Shown: positions 46,602 to 55,939, numbered from the stretch's first letter. The stretch: DNA of 64,000 nucleotides from Flagellimonas hadalis (GCF_007785775.2 NZ_VNIK02000001.1:670678-734677); one strand, 5' to 3'. Notes: generated by a model from the sequence alone, not told the origin. Program-made: numbers and translations.

Positions 46602-48365
46602 ATGACAAAATTTGAAGCCTTGGGGTTATCTCAACCCCTATTGGATGCCATTTCCGATCTTGGATTTGAATCCCCCTCCGAAGTACAGGAAAAATCAATC
46701 CCCGTTTTATTGGGACAGGACACCGATTTGGTGGCCTTGGCACAAACAGGAACAGGAAAGACCGCCGCTTTTGGTTTTCCCATGATCCAGAAAATCGATG
46801 CGGACAGCAGGACCACGCAGGGACTTATTCTATCCCCTACCCGTGAGCTTTGCCTCCAGATCACCAATGAACTCAAGCTCTATTCCAAATATATAAAAGG
46901 ACTGAACACCGTGGCCATTTACGGCGGTGCCAGTATCACGGAACAGGCCAAACAAATTAAACGCGGCGCGCAGATCGTTGTGGCCACTCCTGGCCGTATG
47001 AAGGACATGATCGGACGTGGGATGGTCGATATTTCAAAAATTGATTACTGCGTTCTGGATGAAGCCGATGAAATGCTGAACATGGGCTTTTATGAGGACA
47101 TCAAGGACATCCTTTCCAATACGCCCCAAGAAAAATTGACATGGTTGTTTTCGGCCACCATGCCCAAGGAAGTGGCCACCATTTCCAAAAAATTCATGCA
47201 TCAGCCCGTTGAGATTACAGTGGGCACCAAAAATGCTGGTGCTGCCACCGTACAGCACGAATATTATGTGGTGGGCGGCCGTGACCGATATTCGGCACTG
47301 AAACGCCTTGCCGATGCCAACCCTGGCATCTTCTCCGTGGTCTTTTGCAGGACCAAGCGGGATACCCAACGTGTAGCGGAAAAATTGATCGAGGATGGTT
47401 ACAATGCCGGAGCACTTCACGGTGACCTGAGCCAGAACCAACGGGATATGGTCATGAATGCTTTCAGAAAGAAGCAAGTGCAGATGTTGGTAGCCACCGA
47501 TGTGGCCGCACGAGGAATCGATGTGGACGATATCACCCACGTGATCAATTACCAGTTGCCCGATGAGATAGAAACCTATACCCACCGAAGTGGGCGTACA
47601 GGAAGAGCTGGAAAATCAGGGATATCCATGGTGATAGTTACCCGTTCAGAACTCCGTAAGATCAAATCCATTGAGGGTAAGATCAAGCAGGACTTTATTG
47701 CCAAAAAAATCCCTTCGGGCATCGAGATCTGTGAAATCCAGTTGTACCACTTGGCCAACAAGATCAAGGAAACCAAGGTCAATAGCGAAATAGAAAGTTA
47801 TCTTCCCGCCATCAATGACGTGCTGGAAGGCATAGACAGGGATGAACTCATCAAGAAAATCGTTTCGGTAGAGTTCACCCAATTTTACAACTACTATAGC
47901 AAGACCAAGGACCTCAACTCTTCCGACTCCGACAGGGGAGAACGTGGCAGTAGTGAGGATAGAGGCGGAGACATCCCTTCAGAAGGTTCCGTGCGCTACT
48001 TCATCAATATAGGTGAGCGCGACGGCTACGACTGGATGTCACTCAAGGATTTCCTAAGGGATACACTGAACCTTGAAAAAGAGGATATCTTCAATGTGGA
48101 CACCAAGGACAGTTTCTCCTTTTTCAATTCCGATGCGCAATTGACGGATCTCATCCTGCAAACCTTTACCGAATTCAAGGTGGACGGACGTTTCATCAAC
48201 GTGGAAGTTTCCAAAAACCCTGGAGGGTCTGGTGGAGGCAAAGGCGGCAAAAAACGCGACAGGAAACGAGGCCATCGCAAAGGTGGGGACAACCGATCCT
48301 TCAAAGGCGGTAAAAAAGGCGGCTTTAGCAAAAAAGGTGGCAAAAAGAGGACTGGCTTTTATTAG
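46602..48365 (+). CDS. DEAD-box RNA helicase with DbpA-like RNA-binding domain
   Basis: ATP-dependent RNA helicase of 587 residues, probably in ribosome assembly or RNA decay at low temperature. Q motif (FEALGLSQPLLDAISDLGFESPSEVQ), Walker A AQTGTGKT (47-54), PTREL, DEAD at 153-156, SAT, VATDVAARGIDVDD and HRSGRTGRAG are all present. A DbpA-type RNA-binding domain lies at about 460-540 (VRYFINIGERDGYDWMSLKDFLRDTLNLEKEDIFNVD, read in parts). The tail (545-587) is glycine/lysine/arginine-rich and likely binds RNA nonspecifically. CsdA/DeaD-like. Monocistronic with a long leader. Confidence 0.95.
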   Translation: MTKFEALGLSQPLLDAISDLGFESPSEVQEKSIPVLLGQDTDLVALAQTGTGKTAAFGFPMIQKIDADSRTTQGLILSPTRELCLQITNELKLYSKYIKGLNTVAIYGGASITEQAKQIKRGAQIVVATPGRMKDMIGRGMVDISKIDYCVLDEADEMLNMGFYEDIKDILSNTPQEKLTWLFSATMPKEVATISKKFMHQPVEITVGTKNAGAATVQHEYYVVGGRDRYSALKRLADANPGIFSVVFCRTKRDTQRVAEKLIEDGYNAGALHGDLSQNQRDMVMNAFRKKQVQMLVATDVAARGIDVDDITHVINYQLPDEIETYTHRSGRTGRAGKSGISMVIVTRSELRKIKSIEGKIKQDFIAKKIPSGIEICEIQLYHLANKIKETKVNSEIESYLPAINDVLEGIDRDELIKKIVSVEFTQFYNYYSKTKDLNSSDSDRGERGSSEDRGGDIPSEGSVRYFINIGERDGYDWMSLKDFLRDTLNLEKEDIFNVDTKDSFSFFNSDAQLTDLILQTFTEFKVDGRFINVEVSKNPGGSGGGKGGKKRDRKRGHRKGGDNRSFKGGKKGGFSKKGGKKRTGFY

Positions 48366-48440
48366 TTAATTCTATATTAAATGCTACGGGGGTACTGTAG
48401 TTTTTTCTTTGTTTAGTACTTTTATACCTACTAAAATTGC

Positions 48441-49220
48441 ATGAGAAGAATATTACTTACACTTTTCGCCCTTGTTTCCCTTCATGGCATTGCCCAAGAT
48501 GATTTGGAAAACCAAGAGGTAGGGGAACTTACCGCCACGGTGATCAATGCGCAGAGTGATATGCCTTTGGAAAGTGTCCACGTCATCAACCTGAACCAGG
48601 TAAAAGGGACCATCACGAACCAAAACGGAAAATTTACCATTCCGGCAGCGGTGAACGATACCCTTTACCTCTCCTATTTGGGTTTTAAGACGCAAAAAGT
48701 AAGGGTCACGAACGATATGTTCAAATTCGGGGACACCAAAATTGCCCTGACCGAGCTTGCCTATGCACTGGAAGAGGTCATTGTAAGGCCCTATCAGCTT
48801 ACGGGCTATCTGGAAATCGATGTGAAGAACCTTCCCATCAATACTGCGCCACAGTACAGCATCTCGGGCCTCAACACCAGTTATGAAGCCGGGAACAAGA
48901 GCCCCAGTGCCGTGACCAAGGTTTTGGGGGCCATACTCAACCCTGCCGACCTTTTGCGCAACCTTTTTGGCAAACAGCCCCGGCAGATGCGCAAATTGCG
49001 CCAGATCAAGGAAGACGACAACATCAGGGACCTGCTCGCCTCAAAATTTGACCGGGAAACCCTTACCGAACTGCTCCAATTGGAAAAAGTGGACATCGAG
49101 GACATCCTCAACAACTGCAACTATTCCAAGTCGTTCATCAGCACGGCCAACGATCTCCAGATCTTGGATGCCATCTCCAGTTGCTACGAAGAATACAAAG
49201 TATTGAACCGAAAACAATAG
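48441..49220 (+). CDS. Exported protein with carboxypeptidase-regulatory-like domain
   Basis: 259 residues with a signal peptide (MRRILLTLFALVSLHGIAQ). A CarboxypepD_reg-like beta-sandwich (about 30-105: TATVINAQSDMPLESVHVINLNQVKGTITNQNGKFTIP...DTLYLSYLGFKTQKV) is followed by a helical region (about 150-259) unlike a TonB barrel. Family members are common in Bacteroidota as periplasmic or surface proteins of unknown role. Not obviously linked to its neighbours; a CSSCYEE-like end is not lipidated. Confidence 0.83.
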   Translation: MRRILLTLFALVSLHGIAQDDLENQEVGELTATVINAQSDMPLESVHVINLNQVKGTITNQNGKFTIPAAVNDTLYLSYLGFKTQKVRVTNDMFKFGDTKIALTELAYALEEVIVRPYQLTGYLEIDVKNLPINTAPQYSISGLNTSYEAGNKSPSAVTKVLGAILNPADLLRNLFGKQPRQMRKLRQIKEDDNIRDLLASKFDRETLTELLQLEKVDIEDILNNCNYSKSFISTANDLQILDAISSCYEEYKVLNRKQ

Positions 49221-49307
49221 AACCGTTCATTTTCCAGTCTGGGCCCAGCTATAAATAAATTTTATATTTCCATATGCATTTTATAGCTTTAGACAAAATC
49301 CCAATAC

Positions 49308-50990
49308 ATGAAAAAGCTACTTGTCGTCATGTACACCATTCCCTTGTTCATCGGCTGTAAAGAGGTTAAAAAACAACCTGAAAAAATACAAGTAGTCCAA
49401 CAAGAGGCTCCCAAAAAGGAAGTCCCTTTTGTTTGGGAGGCCGCCAATGTCTATTTTCTGCTGACGGACCGTTTCAACAACGGAAATCCTGAAAACGACG
49501 TCAATTTTGGACGAACTGAAGAGACGGGTGTGCTCAGGGGATTTATGGGCGGTGACCTGCAGGGCATCACCCAAAAAATTGAGGAAGGCTATTTCACCGA
49601 TTTGGGCATCAACGCCATTTGGTTCACCCCCGTTGTGGAACAGATCCACGGGGCCACGGACGAAGGCACTGGAAAAACATACGGCTACCATGGCTATTGG
49701 GCCAAGGACTGGACCGCCATAGATCCCAACTTTGGCACCAAACAAGATTTGGGGAATTTGGTGAAGGCCGCCCACAAAAAGGGCATCAGAATACTGTTGG
49801 ATGTGGTGCTGAACCACACTGGACCCGTTACCGATCAAGACCCGGTATGGCCGGACGATTGGGTGAGGACGGGACCCAAATGCGAGTTCACCACCTACGA
49901 AAATACCACGGCTTGCACCTTGGTGGAAAACCTGCCGGACATCCTTACCGAATCCAACGAACCCGTGGAGCTCCCAGATGCGCTTTTGGCGAAATGGAAG
50001 GAAGAGGGCCGTTTGAGCAAGGAACTCGATGAACTCCAACTTTTCTTTGAACGCACAGGCTACCCAAGGGCTCCGCGCTACTACATCATCAAATGGCTCA
50101 CCGATTACATCAACGAGTTCGGGGTGGATGGATTCCGCGTGGACACCGTAAAGCATGTGAACGAAGACGTTTGGGGCGAACTGCACAAAGAGGCCAACAT
50201 CGCCTTCGAAATGTGGAAAAAGAAACACGAGAGCAAAGTGTTGGACGACAATCCCTTCTACATGGTGGGCGAAGTCTATAATTATGGTATTTCCGGGGGA
50301 CGCCAATTTGATTTTGGTGACAAAAAGGTGGACTTTTTTGAGTATGGGTTCAAGAGTCTGATCAATTTTGAGTTGAAGACCGATGCCGACAACGACTACG
50401 AATCCATCTTTAAGAAGTATAGCAACATCCTCAATACCAAATTAAAGGACAAAAGCGTGCTCAATTACCTGACCTCACATGATGATGGGGCACCTTACGA
50501 CAAGGAACGGAAAAAGGCCATTCGTGCCGCCAACGTGCTACTTTTGACCCCTGGTGCCTCCCAAGTCTATTACGGGGACGAAACATCCCGTAGCCTCACC
50601 ATTGAAGGTGCCGAGGGCGATGCCACCTTGCGATCCTTTATGAACTGGGAAGAACTGGACAGCCTGCCCAATGTGCAACAGATCCATAAACACTGGCAAA
50701 AACTGGGGCAGTTCCGTAAAAATCACCCGGCAATAGGTGCTGGCAAGCACAAAAGATTGGGGAAATCCCCCTATGTGTTCTCCAGGACCTATGTCAACGG
50801 TGATTTCAGGGATAAAGTGGTCGTGGGACTGGACTTGCCCAAGGGCAAAAAATCCCTTTGGGTGAAAGGCTTCTTCGGGGACGGCACCAAACTGTACGAT
50901 ACCTATTCGGAAACGGAGGTCATTGTCAACAATGGCAAGGTGATTTTGGACAATGATTTTGACATTGCCCTACTAGAGTTGGTAGAATAG
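49308..50990 (+). CDS. Alpha-amylase family glycoside hydrolase (GH13) lipoprotein
   Basis: 560-residue starch- or maltodextrin-cleaving enzyme, lipidated at the cysteine in IPLFIGCKEV, so membrane-anchored and facing the periplasm or surface. The GH13 barrel shows VYFLLTDRFNNGNPENDVNFG, a calcium/substrate loop GFMGGDLQGI, DVVLNHTG (region I), the nucleophile D279 in GFRVDTVKHV, acid/base E322 in MVGEVYNYG and D392 in LTSHDDGAP. A C-terminal beta domain ends it. No SusCD, MalK or glucosidase genes are near, so it is not part of a polysaccharide locus here. Close relatives include cyclomaltodextrinase-like or extracellular amylases; exact specificity unknown. Confidence 0.93.
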   Translation: MKKLLVVMYTIPLFIGCKEVKKQPEKIQVVQQEAPKKEVPFVWEAANVYFLLTDRFNNGNPENDVNFGRTEETGVLRGFMGGDLQGITQKIEEGYFTDLGINAIWFTPVVEQIHGATDEGTGKTYGYHGYWAKDWTAIDPNFGTKQDLGNLVKAAHKKGIRILLDVVLNHTGPVTDQDPVWPDDWVRTGPKCEFTTYENTTACTLVENLPDILTESNEPVELPDALLAKWKEEGRLSKELDELQLFFERTGYPRAPRYYIIKWLTDYINEFGVDGFRVDTVKHVNEDVWGELHKEANIAFEMWKKKHESKVLDDNPFYMVGEVYNYGISGGRQFDFGDKKVDFFEYGFKSLINFELKTDADNDYESIFKKYSNILNTKLKDKSVLNYLTSHDDGAPYDKERKKAIRAANVLLLTPGASQVYYGDETSRSLTIEGAEGDATLRSFMNWEELDSLPNVQQIHKHWQKLGQFRKNHPAIGAGKHKRLGKSPYVFSRTYVNGDFRDKVVVGLDLPKGKKSLWVKGFFGDGTKLYDTYSETEVIVNNGKVILDNDFDIALLELVE

Positions 50991-50993
50991 GCC

Positions 50994-51374
50994 TTACTGT
51001 CTTGAATGCAATGCAATCCGATTGCCCTCCGTATCCAAAAACACGGCCATAAAACCTATTTCCTTACTGATTTGGGTCTTGGGCTGCATAATTTTACCTC
51101 CGTTAGGCTCAATGCGGTCGAGTTCGTTCTGCACGTCCATACTATTGAAATAGAGCAATGCTCCCTCACTCCTACTAGGTTTGTACCAATCCTTATTCTG
51201 GATCAAAGATCCTGCCGCACCAGGTTTTGCATGGTCCGTGGGGAACCAGCCCATTTTTGTGCCACCGAAATCCTGTAGGCTTATTTCTACCTGAAAAACT
51301 GCTTCATAAAATGTTTTGGCCCGTTCCATATCCTCCACTGGGATCTCGAACCAGCCCACCATATTGTAATCCAT
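50994..51374 (-). CDS. VOC-family (glyoxalase/bleomycin-resistance-like) protein
   Basis: 126-residue protein with the vicinal-oxygen-chelate fold: MVGWFEIPVEDMERAKTFYEAVFQVEI at the start, then LLYFNSMDVQNELDRIEPNGGKIMQPKTQISKEIGFMAVFLDTEGNRIALHS at the end. The pattern is the small YaeR/PhnB-like enzymes; substrate unknown and metal ligands not assigned with confidence. It lies 5 bp after an SRPBCC gene and is likely co-transcribed with it. Confidence 0.9.
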   Translation of the reverse strand: MDYNMVGWFEIPVEDMERAKTFYEAVFQVEISLQDFGGTKMGWFPTDHAKPGAAGSLIQNKDWYKPSRSEGALLYFNSMDVQNELDRIEPNGGKIMQPKTQISKEIGFMAVFLDTEGNRIALHSRQ

Positions 51375-51379
51375 ATCTG

Positions 51380-51907
51380 TTATTTTTCCAAAGTTGTCTT
51401 GAGGTTTCTGAGACCTTCCTCAAAATCTTTACCAACGGCTTTGTCCATGCTCATGAACAACATCATAATGGTCATGGGGAATTTGTTATGGCCGGAAAAC
51501 CCCCAAGTGACCTTGGTCCTGCTCCCATCCAAACTTTCTGTCACCAAATAAGCATCCGAAGTGGATTTGAAGGGTTTTAGGAACCGTAGCTCGGATTCCA
51601 CACGCTCTCCTTCCACGATCTTTGTGATTTCCTGTTCCCCTTCCCCTACTTGCTTGTTGCCGTTCCAGTAGTTGATAGCCCCAACTTCGCCATCGGTTCC
51701 AGTGAATTTTTGCTCCATGTTCGGGTCCCTTCTGGCCCAAGGGGACCATTCATTTTGCTTTTTCAAGGATTTGAGATGGGCAAAGACCTCATCCTTTGGC
51801 CGGTTTATCTCTATAGATCGGGAAACGTTGTAGGTCTTGGGTGCAATTGTTGCCAGAATCAAGATCAACAAAACAATTCCGAGGATAATGTAAAGTGCTG
51901 TCATCAT
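51380..51907 (-). CDS. SRPBCC-family protein with N-terminal membrane helix
   Basis: 175 residues. An N-terminal hydrophobic helix (about 3-22, ALYIILGIVLLILILATIA) precedes a START/polyketide-cyclase-like hydrophobic-ligand domain: YNVSRSIEINRPKDEVFAHLKSLKKQNEWSPWARRDPNMEQ, then EITKIVEGERVESELRFLKPF and TKVTWGFSGHNKFPMTIMMLF. Ligand and role unknown. Pairs with the downstream VOC gene; the pair resembles small stress or detoxification operons (inference). A TACTTTTA box lies about 25 bp upstream on the minus strand. Confidence 0.88.
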   Translation of the reverse strand: MMTALYIILGIVLLILILATIAPKTYNVSRSIEINRPKDEVFAHLKSLKKQNEWSPWARRDPNMEQKFTGTDGEVGAINYWNGNKQVGEGEQEITKIVEGERVESELRFLKPFKSTSDAYLVTESLDGSRTKVTWGFSGHNKFPMTIMMLFMSMDKAVGKDFEEGLRNLKTTLEK

Positions 51908-51949
51908 GCTTGTAAGTGATTGGTTAACAACTAAAAGTACAAAAAAACT

Positions 51950-52603
51950 TTACTCTGAGCGGTATCTTTTGATGATTCCCTTCACATGGTTGATGGATTT
52001 TTTGGTCCAATCCATTCGTTTTTCAAGAATCTCATCCTCAGATAGTTGCCAATCCAACCCAGACCGTCTCACTTTTTGGGCCAGATCCTGTATGATGATG
52101 GCCGCCGAAACGGATACGTTCAGACTTTCTGAAAAGCCCACCATCGGGATTTTTAGAAAAACGTCCGCCTGCTGCATCACCTCATCACTGAGCCCAGCCT
52201 TTTCCGTGCCAAAAAAAATGGCCGATTTGCTTTCGGGAAAAAAGTCGTTGAGCAGCGTGGAATTGTCATGTGGCGTAGTGGCGATGATCTGATACCCTTC
52301 TTCCTTCAGTCTTGTCACGCAGTCCCTTGTTTTCCTGTATTTATGGACATCCACCCACTTTTCGGCGCCCATGGCAATATTCTTGTCCAATTGCTTGGCA
52401 AAACGGTCTTCCACCACATGGACTTGCTGCACCCCGAACACATCGCAACTTCGGATAATGGCACTGGTGTTGTGCATTTGGTACACATCCTCAATAGCCA
52501 CGGTCAAAAAATTGGTGCGGTGTTGCAGCACCTCCAAAAAACGCTGCTTGCGTTCCTCTGTGAGATAGCTTTCCAGATATGCAAAGAGATCATGATCGAA
52601 CAT
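51950..52603 (-). CDS. TrmH-family RNA 2'-O-methyltransferase
   Basis: SPOUT methyltransferase of 217 residues, most similar in layout to TrmH, which methylates G18 in the D-loop of tRNAs. Features: YLTEERKQRFLEVLQHRTNFLTVAIEDVYQMHNTSAIIRSCDVFGVQQVHVVED (motif 1, in parts), AIFFGTEKAGLSDEVMQQAD (motif 2) and IPMVGFSESLNVSVSAAIIIQDL (motif 3). The ATG at 52603 is chosen; an in-frame TTG lies 18 bp upstream. The target (tRNA G18) is an inference. It stands alone, divergent from nhaA. Confidence 0.92.
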   Translation of the reverse strand: MFDHDLFAYLESYLTEERKQRFLEVLQHRTNFLTVAIEDVYQMHNTSAIIRSCDVFGVQQVHVVEDRFAKQLDKNIAMGAEKWVDVHKYRKTRDCVTRLKEEGYQIIATTPHDNSTLLNDFFPESKSAIFFGTEKAGLSDEVMQQADVFLKIPMVGFSESLNVSVSAAIIIQDLAQKVRRSGLDWQLSEDEILEKRMDWTKKSINHVKGIIKRYRSE

Positions 52604-52856
52604 GGGCCGCAAGATAGACAAATTTGAAATGTGCCGGATCCAACATGGACCATGCAGTCCCTTGTTCCAATGGCAACAGGCAACTCTTTACCCTATGAAA
52701 AATGATAAGAACTGTCAAATTCACGTTCGGAACAATAATTATTTTGTTGTTTTGTAAGGCAGGTCGACATCTGGCAAAAAAGCCTGCTTTCCACCAAAAC
52801 AAGAATTGATGAAACTACAGTGTTGCCAGAGCACCGTTCTCAACCAAAAACGAAAA

Positions 52857-54170
52857 ATGATCAAAAAAATCATCCTGACCCCTTTTCAGAGTTTTGTAAA
52901 AATCGAGGGCTTTAGTGGCATCCTATTGCTCATCACGACCATAATAGCACTTATCTGGGCCAACTCACCATTCGGGGACAGTTACCAATCCATCTGGCAA
53001 TACAAGCTAGGGTTCAGCACTCCATTTTTTGAATTGCAGAAACCGCTCATCCTTTGGATCAATGACGCCTTGATGGCCATTTTCTTTTTCCTGATCGGAT
53101 TGGAGATCAAAAGGGAATTTTTGATCGGGGAACTCAATTCTGTAAAAAAGATTGCTTTCCCTCTTTTTGGAGCCTTGGGTGGCATGTCCGTACCGGTGAT
53201 GTTTTACCTCTTCCTCAACCATAATCCAGAAACCCAAGTGGGATGGGGCATTCCCATGGCCACCGATATTGCATTTTCCTTGGCCGTCCTAAACGCATTG
53301 GGCTCCCGCGTTCCTTTGAGCCTCAAAATCTTTTTGACCGCATTTGCCATAGTGGACGACATTGGGGCCGTTCTTGTTATCGCCATTTTTTACAGCAGTG
53401 ACATTGATATTGCCCTATTGCTCTATGCCTTTGGGCTTTTGGCCATACTCTATGCCATTGCCTACAAAGGGATTTACTCCAAATACCTGATTACTTTTTT
53501 TGGCATCATCATCTGGACACTGTTTTTAAAGGCCGGCATCCATCCGACCTTGGCCGGGATCCTATTGGCTTTTTCCGTTCCCATCAGACAAAAGGTTGAC
53601 ACCCCTGAATTCATTGATAATCTGACACGGATCACCAAACGCATCAAAAAGGCCAAAGTTTTGGACAAGTCCATTCTGTCCAAAGAACAGATTGGGGAAA
53701 TCGATGCCCTGGAATATTGGACCGATAAGTACCAGTCGCCCCTTCAACGTCTGGAACACAATCTGCACGGCTGGGTCGCCTATTTCATCATCCCGGTTTT
53801 TGCCCTGGCCAATGCAGGGGTATCATTTAGCAACTCGACGGAACTGGATACCCAACTGATCATCAACATGACCATCTGCCTTGTGGCCGGAAACAGTATC
53901 GGGATCTCAACCATCATCCTATTGGCAAAAAAAATCAAATTGATCGAGGTGCCAAACGACATCGGGACGCAACAAATCATCGGGGTCGCCTTTTTGGCCG
54001 GTATCGGTTTCACCATGTCCATTTTCATTGCGGGCCTTGCCTTTGAAAACGACCCGATCAATATAGACTCGGCCAAAATCGGGATTCTTGTGGGATCGTT
54101 CATCTCTGCAGTGATCGGTTTCCTCATTCTGAGATGGAGACCACGCAATGCAACCACCATCAATCCCTAA
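52857..54170 (+). CDS. nhaA: Na+/H+ antiporter NhaA
   Basis: Inner-membrane antiporter that expels Na+ in exchange for protons; expected in a marine bacterium. 437 residues from MIKKIILTPFQSFVK; an ATG at 52809 would add 16 unconserved residues. Twelve helices with family landmarks: IEGFSGILLLITTIIALIWANSPF, DALMAIFFFLIGLEIKREF, GWGIPMATDIAFSLAVLNALGSRVP (the ion-binding TD region), FAIVDDIGAVLVIAIFY (the DD pair) and GIHPTLAGILLAF. Both ion-site aspartates are present. Twelve bp before the sirtuin gene, so the two are likely co-transcribed. No Na+ riboswitch was recognised upstream. Confidence 0.95.
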   Translation: MIKKIILTPFQSFVKIEGFSGILLLITTIIALIWANSPFGDSYQSIWQYKLGFSTPFFELQKPLILWINDALMAIFFFLIGLEIKREFLIGELNSVKKIAFPLFGALGGMSVPVMFYLFLNHNPETQVGWGIPMATDIAFSLAVLNALGSRVPLSLKIFLTAFAIVDDIGAVLVIAIFYSSDIDIALLLYAFGLLAILYAIAYKGIYSKYLITFFGIIIWTLFLKAGIHPTLAGILLAFSVPIRQKVDTPEFIDNLTRITKRIKKAKVLDKSILSKEQIGEIDALEYWTDKYQSPLQRLEHNLHGWVAYFIIPVFALANAGVSFSNSTELDTQLIINMTICLVAGNSIGISTIILLAKKIKLIEVPNDIGTQQIIGVAFLAGIGFTMSIFIAGLAFENDPINIDSAKIGILVGSFISAVIGFLILRWRPRNATTINP

Positions 54171-54182
54171 TAATACACAACC

Positions 54183-54881
54183 ATGAGCAAACCAAAAATA
54201 GTTGTACTTACCGGCGCGGGCATGAGTGCCGAAAGCGGACTGAGCACCTTCAGGGACGCCAATGGCCTTTGGGAAGGCCATGATGTGATGGAAGTGGCCT
54301 CGCCCCAAGGTTTTGCGCGCAATCCCGAATTGGTGCTGGAATTCTATAACCAGCGTAGGCGGCAATTGCTCCAAGTAAGCCCCAACCAAGGGCATTTGGC
54401 CTTGGCGCAATTGGAAAACCGATTTGATGTGAGCATAGTGACCCAAAATGTTGACAATCTCCACGAACAGGCGGGAAGTTCCCATGTGGTGCACCTGCAC
54501 GGTGAACTTTTCAAGGTGCGGAGCACCAAAGATGAAAATCATGTTTTGGAATGGAAGGAAGACCTTGTGCTGGGCGATCTGGATCCACACGGACATCAAC
54601 TACGGCCCCATATCGTTTGGTTCGGGGAAATGGTGCCCTTGCTCCAAACAGCAGCAGAGATCACCCAACAGGCCGATGTGCTGATCATCATCGGCACCTC
54701 CATGCAGGTATATCCCGCAGCCAGCCTGATCCATTATACGGACGGCCAAACGCCCATTTATTTTATAGATCCCAAACCAACTGTGCGTGCATCGGATTTT
54801 GGCAACCTGACCATCATCCCAAAAACAGCAGTGGAAGGTGTTCCGCCCCTTGTGGAAGAACTTTTCAGTACTTGGCCCTAG
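54183..54881 (+). CDS. SIR2-family NAD-dependent deacylase without zinc cysteines
   Basis: Sirtuin of 232 residues that removes acyl groups from lysines with NAD+. NAD site GAGMSAESGLSTFR (11-24), TQNVDNLHEQAG and catalytic H106 in HLHGELFKVRS. Y55 and R58 (EFYNQRRR) mark class III sirtuins that prefer succinyl/malonyl groups, like E. coli CobB. The four zinc-binding cysteines normally found after the catalytic histidine are missing; that segment reads STKDENHVLEWKEDLVLGDL instead. Zinc-less sirtuins of this kind may be general in flavobacteria. Follows nhaA by 12 bp and overlaps the 3' end of the convergent haem-protein gene by 17 bp. Confidence 0.93.
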   Translation: MSKPKIVVLTGAGMSAESGLSTFRDANGLWEGHDVMEVASPQGFARNPELVLEFYNQRRRQLLQVSPNQGHLALAQLENRFDVSIVTQNVDNLHEQAGSSHVVHLHGELFKVRSTKDENHVLEWKEDLVLGDLDPHGHQLRPHIVWFGEMVPLLQTAAEITQQADVLIIIGTSMQVYPAASLIHYTDGQTPIYFIDPKPTVRASDFGNLTIIPKTAVEGVPPLVEELFSTWP

Positions 54882-55317
54882 CGCCATCGGCCCAGGTCAC
54901 CAAAGCGATGATCTGTTCTTGGGTCAATCGGGCATCGCCGTGGGTCCAGGTGTATTCCTTTAAGGGCATACCCCCTTTTTTCACCTCTTCCACCACTTCT
55001 TCCAATTTATGGTCCTTCTTTTTGGCCGTATAGTTTTCCCAATCGGAAAAATTGAGGTGTTTCTTTCCATCTTTGATGTGATCGGACAACCAATAGGAAA
55101 CCGGCGCCACATTGTTGTACCAAGGATACACTGTATGGGCACTGTGGCAATCGTAGCATGCCGATCGCAAAATCTTCTTTACTTGTGCACTGGGCTCGGT
55201 CTCCGCCTCAAAAGCAGCTACATAATCGCCTTCTGCCTGGTTCTTTTCAGGTCGGTAAAATTGCATGCCTATCAAGACCACCAATAGGGCAATCGCTATT
55301 TTTTTCACTATTTTCAT
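54865..55317 (-). CDS. Haem-binding domain protein (c-type, CxxCH)
   Basis: 150 residues from the ATG at 55317 (the frame also has a GTG one codon earlier). N-terminal membrane helix or signal (about 6-20), then the c-type haem motif CYDCH (C54, C57, H58), HTVYPWYNNVAPVSYWLSDHIKDGKKHLNFSDW and EEVKKGGMPLKEYTWTHGDARLTQEQI. The conserved methionine in GGMPL is a likely distal haem ligand. The Haem_bd family acts as small periplasmic electron carriers or as part of larger cytochromes. Its mRNA end overlaps the sirtuin gene on the other strand. Confidence 0.9.
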   Translation of the reverse strand: MKIVKKIAIALLVVLIGMQFYRPEKNQAEGDYVAAFEAETEPSAQVKKILRSACYDCHSAHTVYPWYNNVAPVSYWLSDHIKDGKKHLNFSDWENYTAKKKDHKLEEVVEEVKKGGMPLKEYTWTHGDARLTQEQIIALVTWADGARAKY

Positions 55318-55350
55318 CACGAAAAGGTTTCCATAAATATACTTTTTTTT

Positions 55351-55923
55351 GTGACTGAAAAAGAACTACTTATCACACTGGACTCTGGAAGGCTTTCCAA
55401 GCCCCAAATAGATCGATTGGTGGGCGAGCTTGAAAAACAGCCCGAACTCGCCAAGATTCTCTTTGCACAGGTATTTGTGGAAGACCGGGAGGGCACGTTC
55501 AATGCCAGCTGGACCTTTGATCACCTGATGCGAAAAAAGTTGGAATACCTGTTGCCCTTCTTTGATGATTTTGCGGACAAGTTGGCCAAACTGAGGACCG
55601 AATCGTGTATCCGTCCCATGGCCCATGTATGCGAAATGGTCTGTATGGCCTATTTTAAAAAGAAGGAACCGGCTTTTACACAACATATTACCGACACCCA
55701 ACTGGAACAGATCATGACCGTGTGCTTTGATTGGCTCATCAGCCCCATGAACATGGCACCAAAGGTGTTTTCCATGACCAGTCTGTACTATCTGGGGCAA
55801 AAATTTGATTGGGTGCACCCAGAATTGAAACAGGTTTTGCAGGACACCTATGCCGATGGAACTCCGGGATATCGGAACCGGGCCAAAAAAACCCTGGATA
55901 AGTTGGCCCGATTAGGGCATTAA
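55351..55923 (+). CDS. Conserved helical protein upstream of purB, GTG start
   Basis: 190 residues, soluble and mostly helical, HEAT-like: LSKPQIDRLVGELEKQPELAKILFAQVF, WTFDHLMRKKLEYLLPFFDDFADKLAKL, RPMAHVCEMVCMAYFKK and PGYRNRAKKTLDKLARLGH. I do not recognise a function; relatives beside purB are sometimes misnamed adenylosuccinate lyase. The start appears to be GTG at 55351, since the next in-frame methionine is some 60 residues in. A TACTTTTT sequence ends 3 bases before that GTG, so the mRNA may be leaderless. purB follows with its own -7 box. Confidence 0.82.
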   Translation: MTEKELLITLDSGRLSKPQIDRLVGELEKQPELAKILFAQVFVEDREGTFNASWTFDHLMRKKLEYLLPFFDDFADKLAKLRTESCIRPMAHVCEMVCMAYFKKKEPAFTQHITDTQLEQIMTVCFDWLISPMNMAPKVFSMTSLYYLGQKFDWVHPELKQVLQDTYADGTPGYRNRAKKTLDKLARLGH

Positions 55924-55939
55924 ACTTTGTGAGATTAAG

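Noticed and set aside
49317..50306. Minus-strand frame of 329 codons inside the amylase gene
   Set aside because: Shadow of the GH13 gene, whose catalytic residues are all in place.
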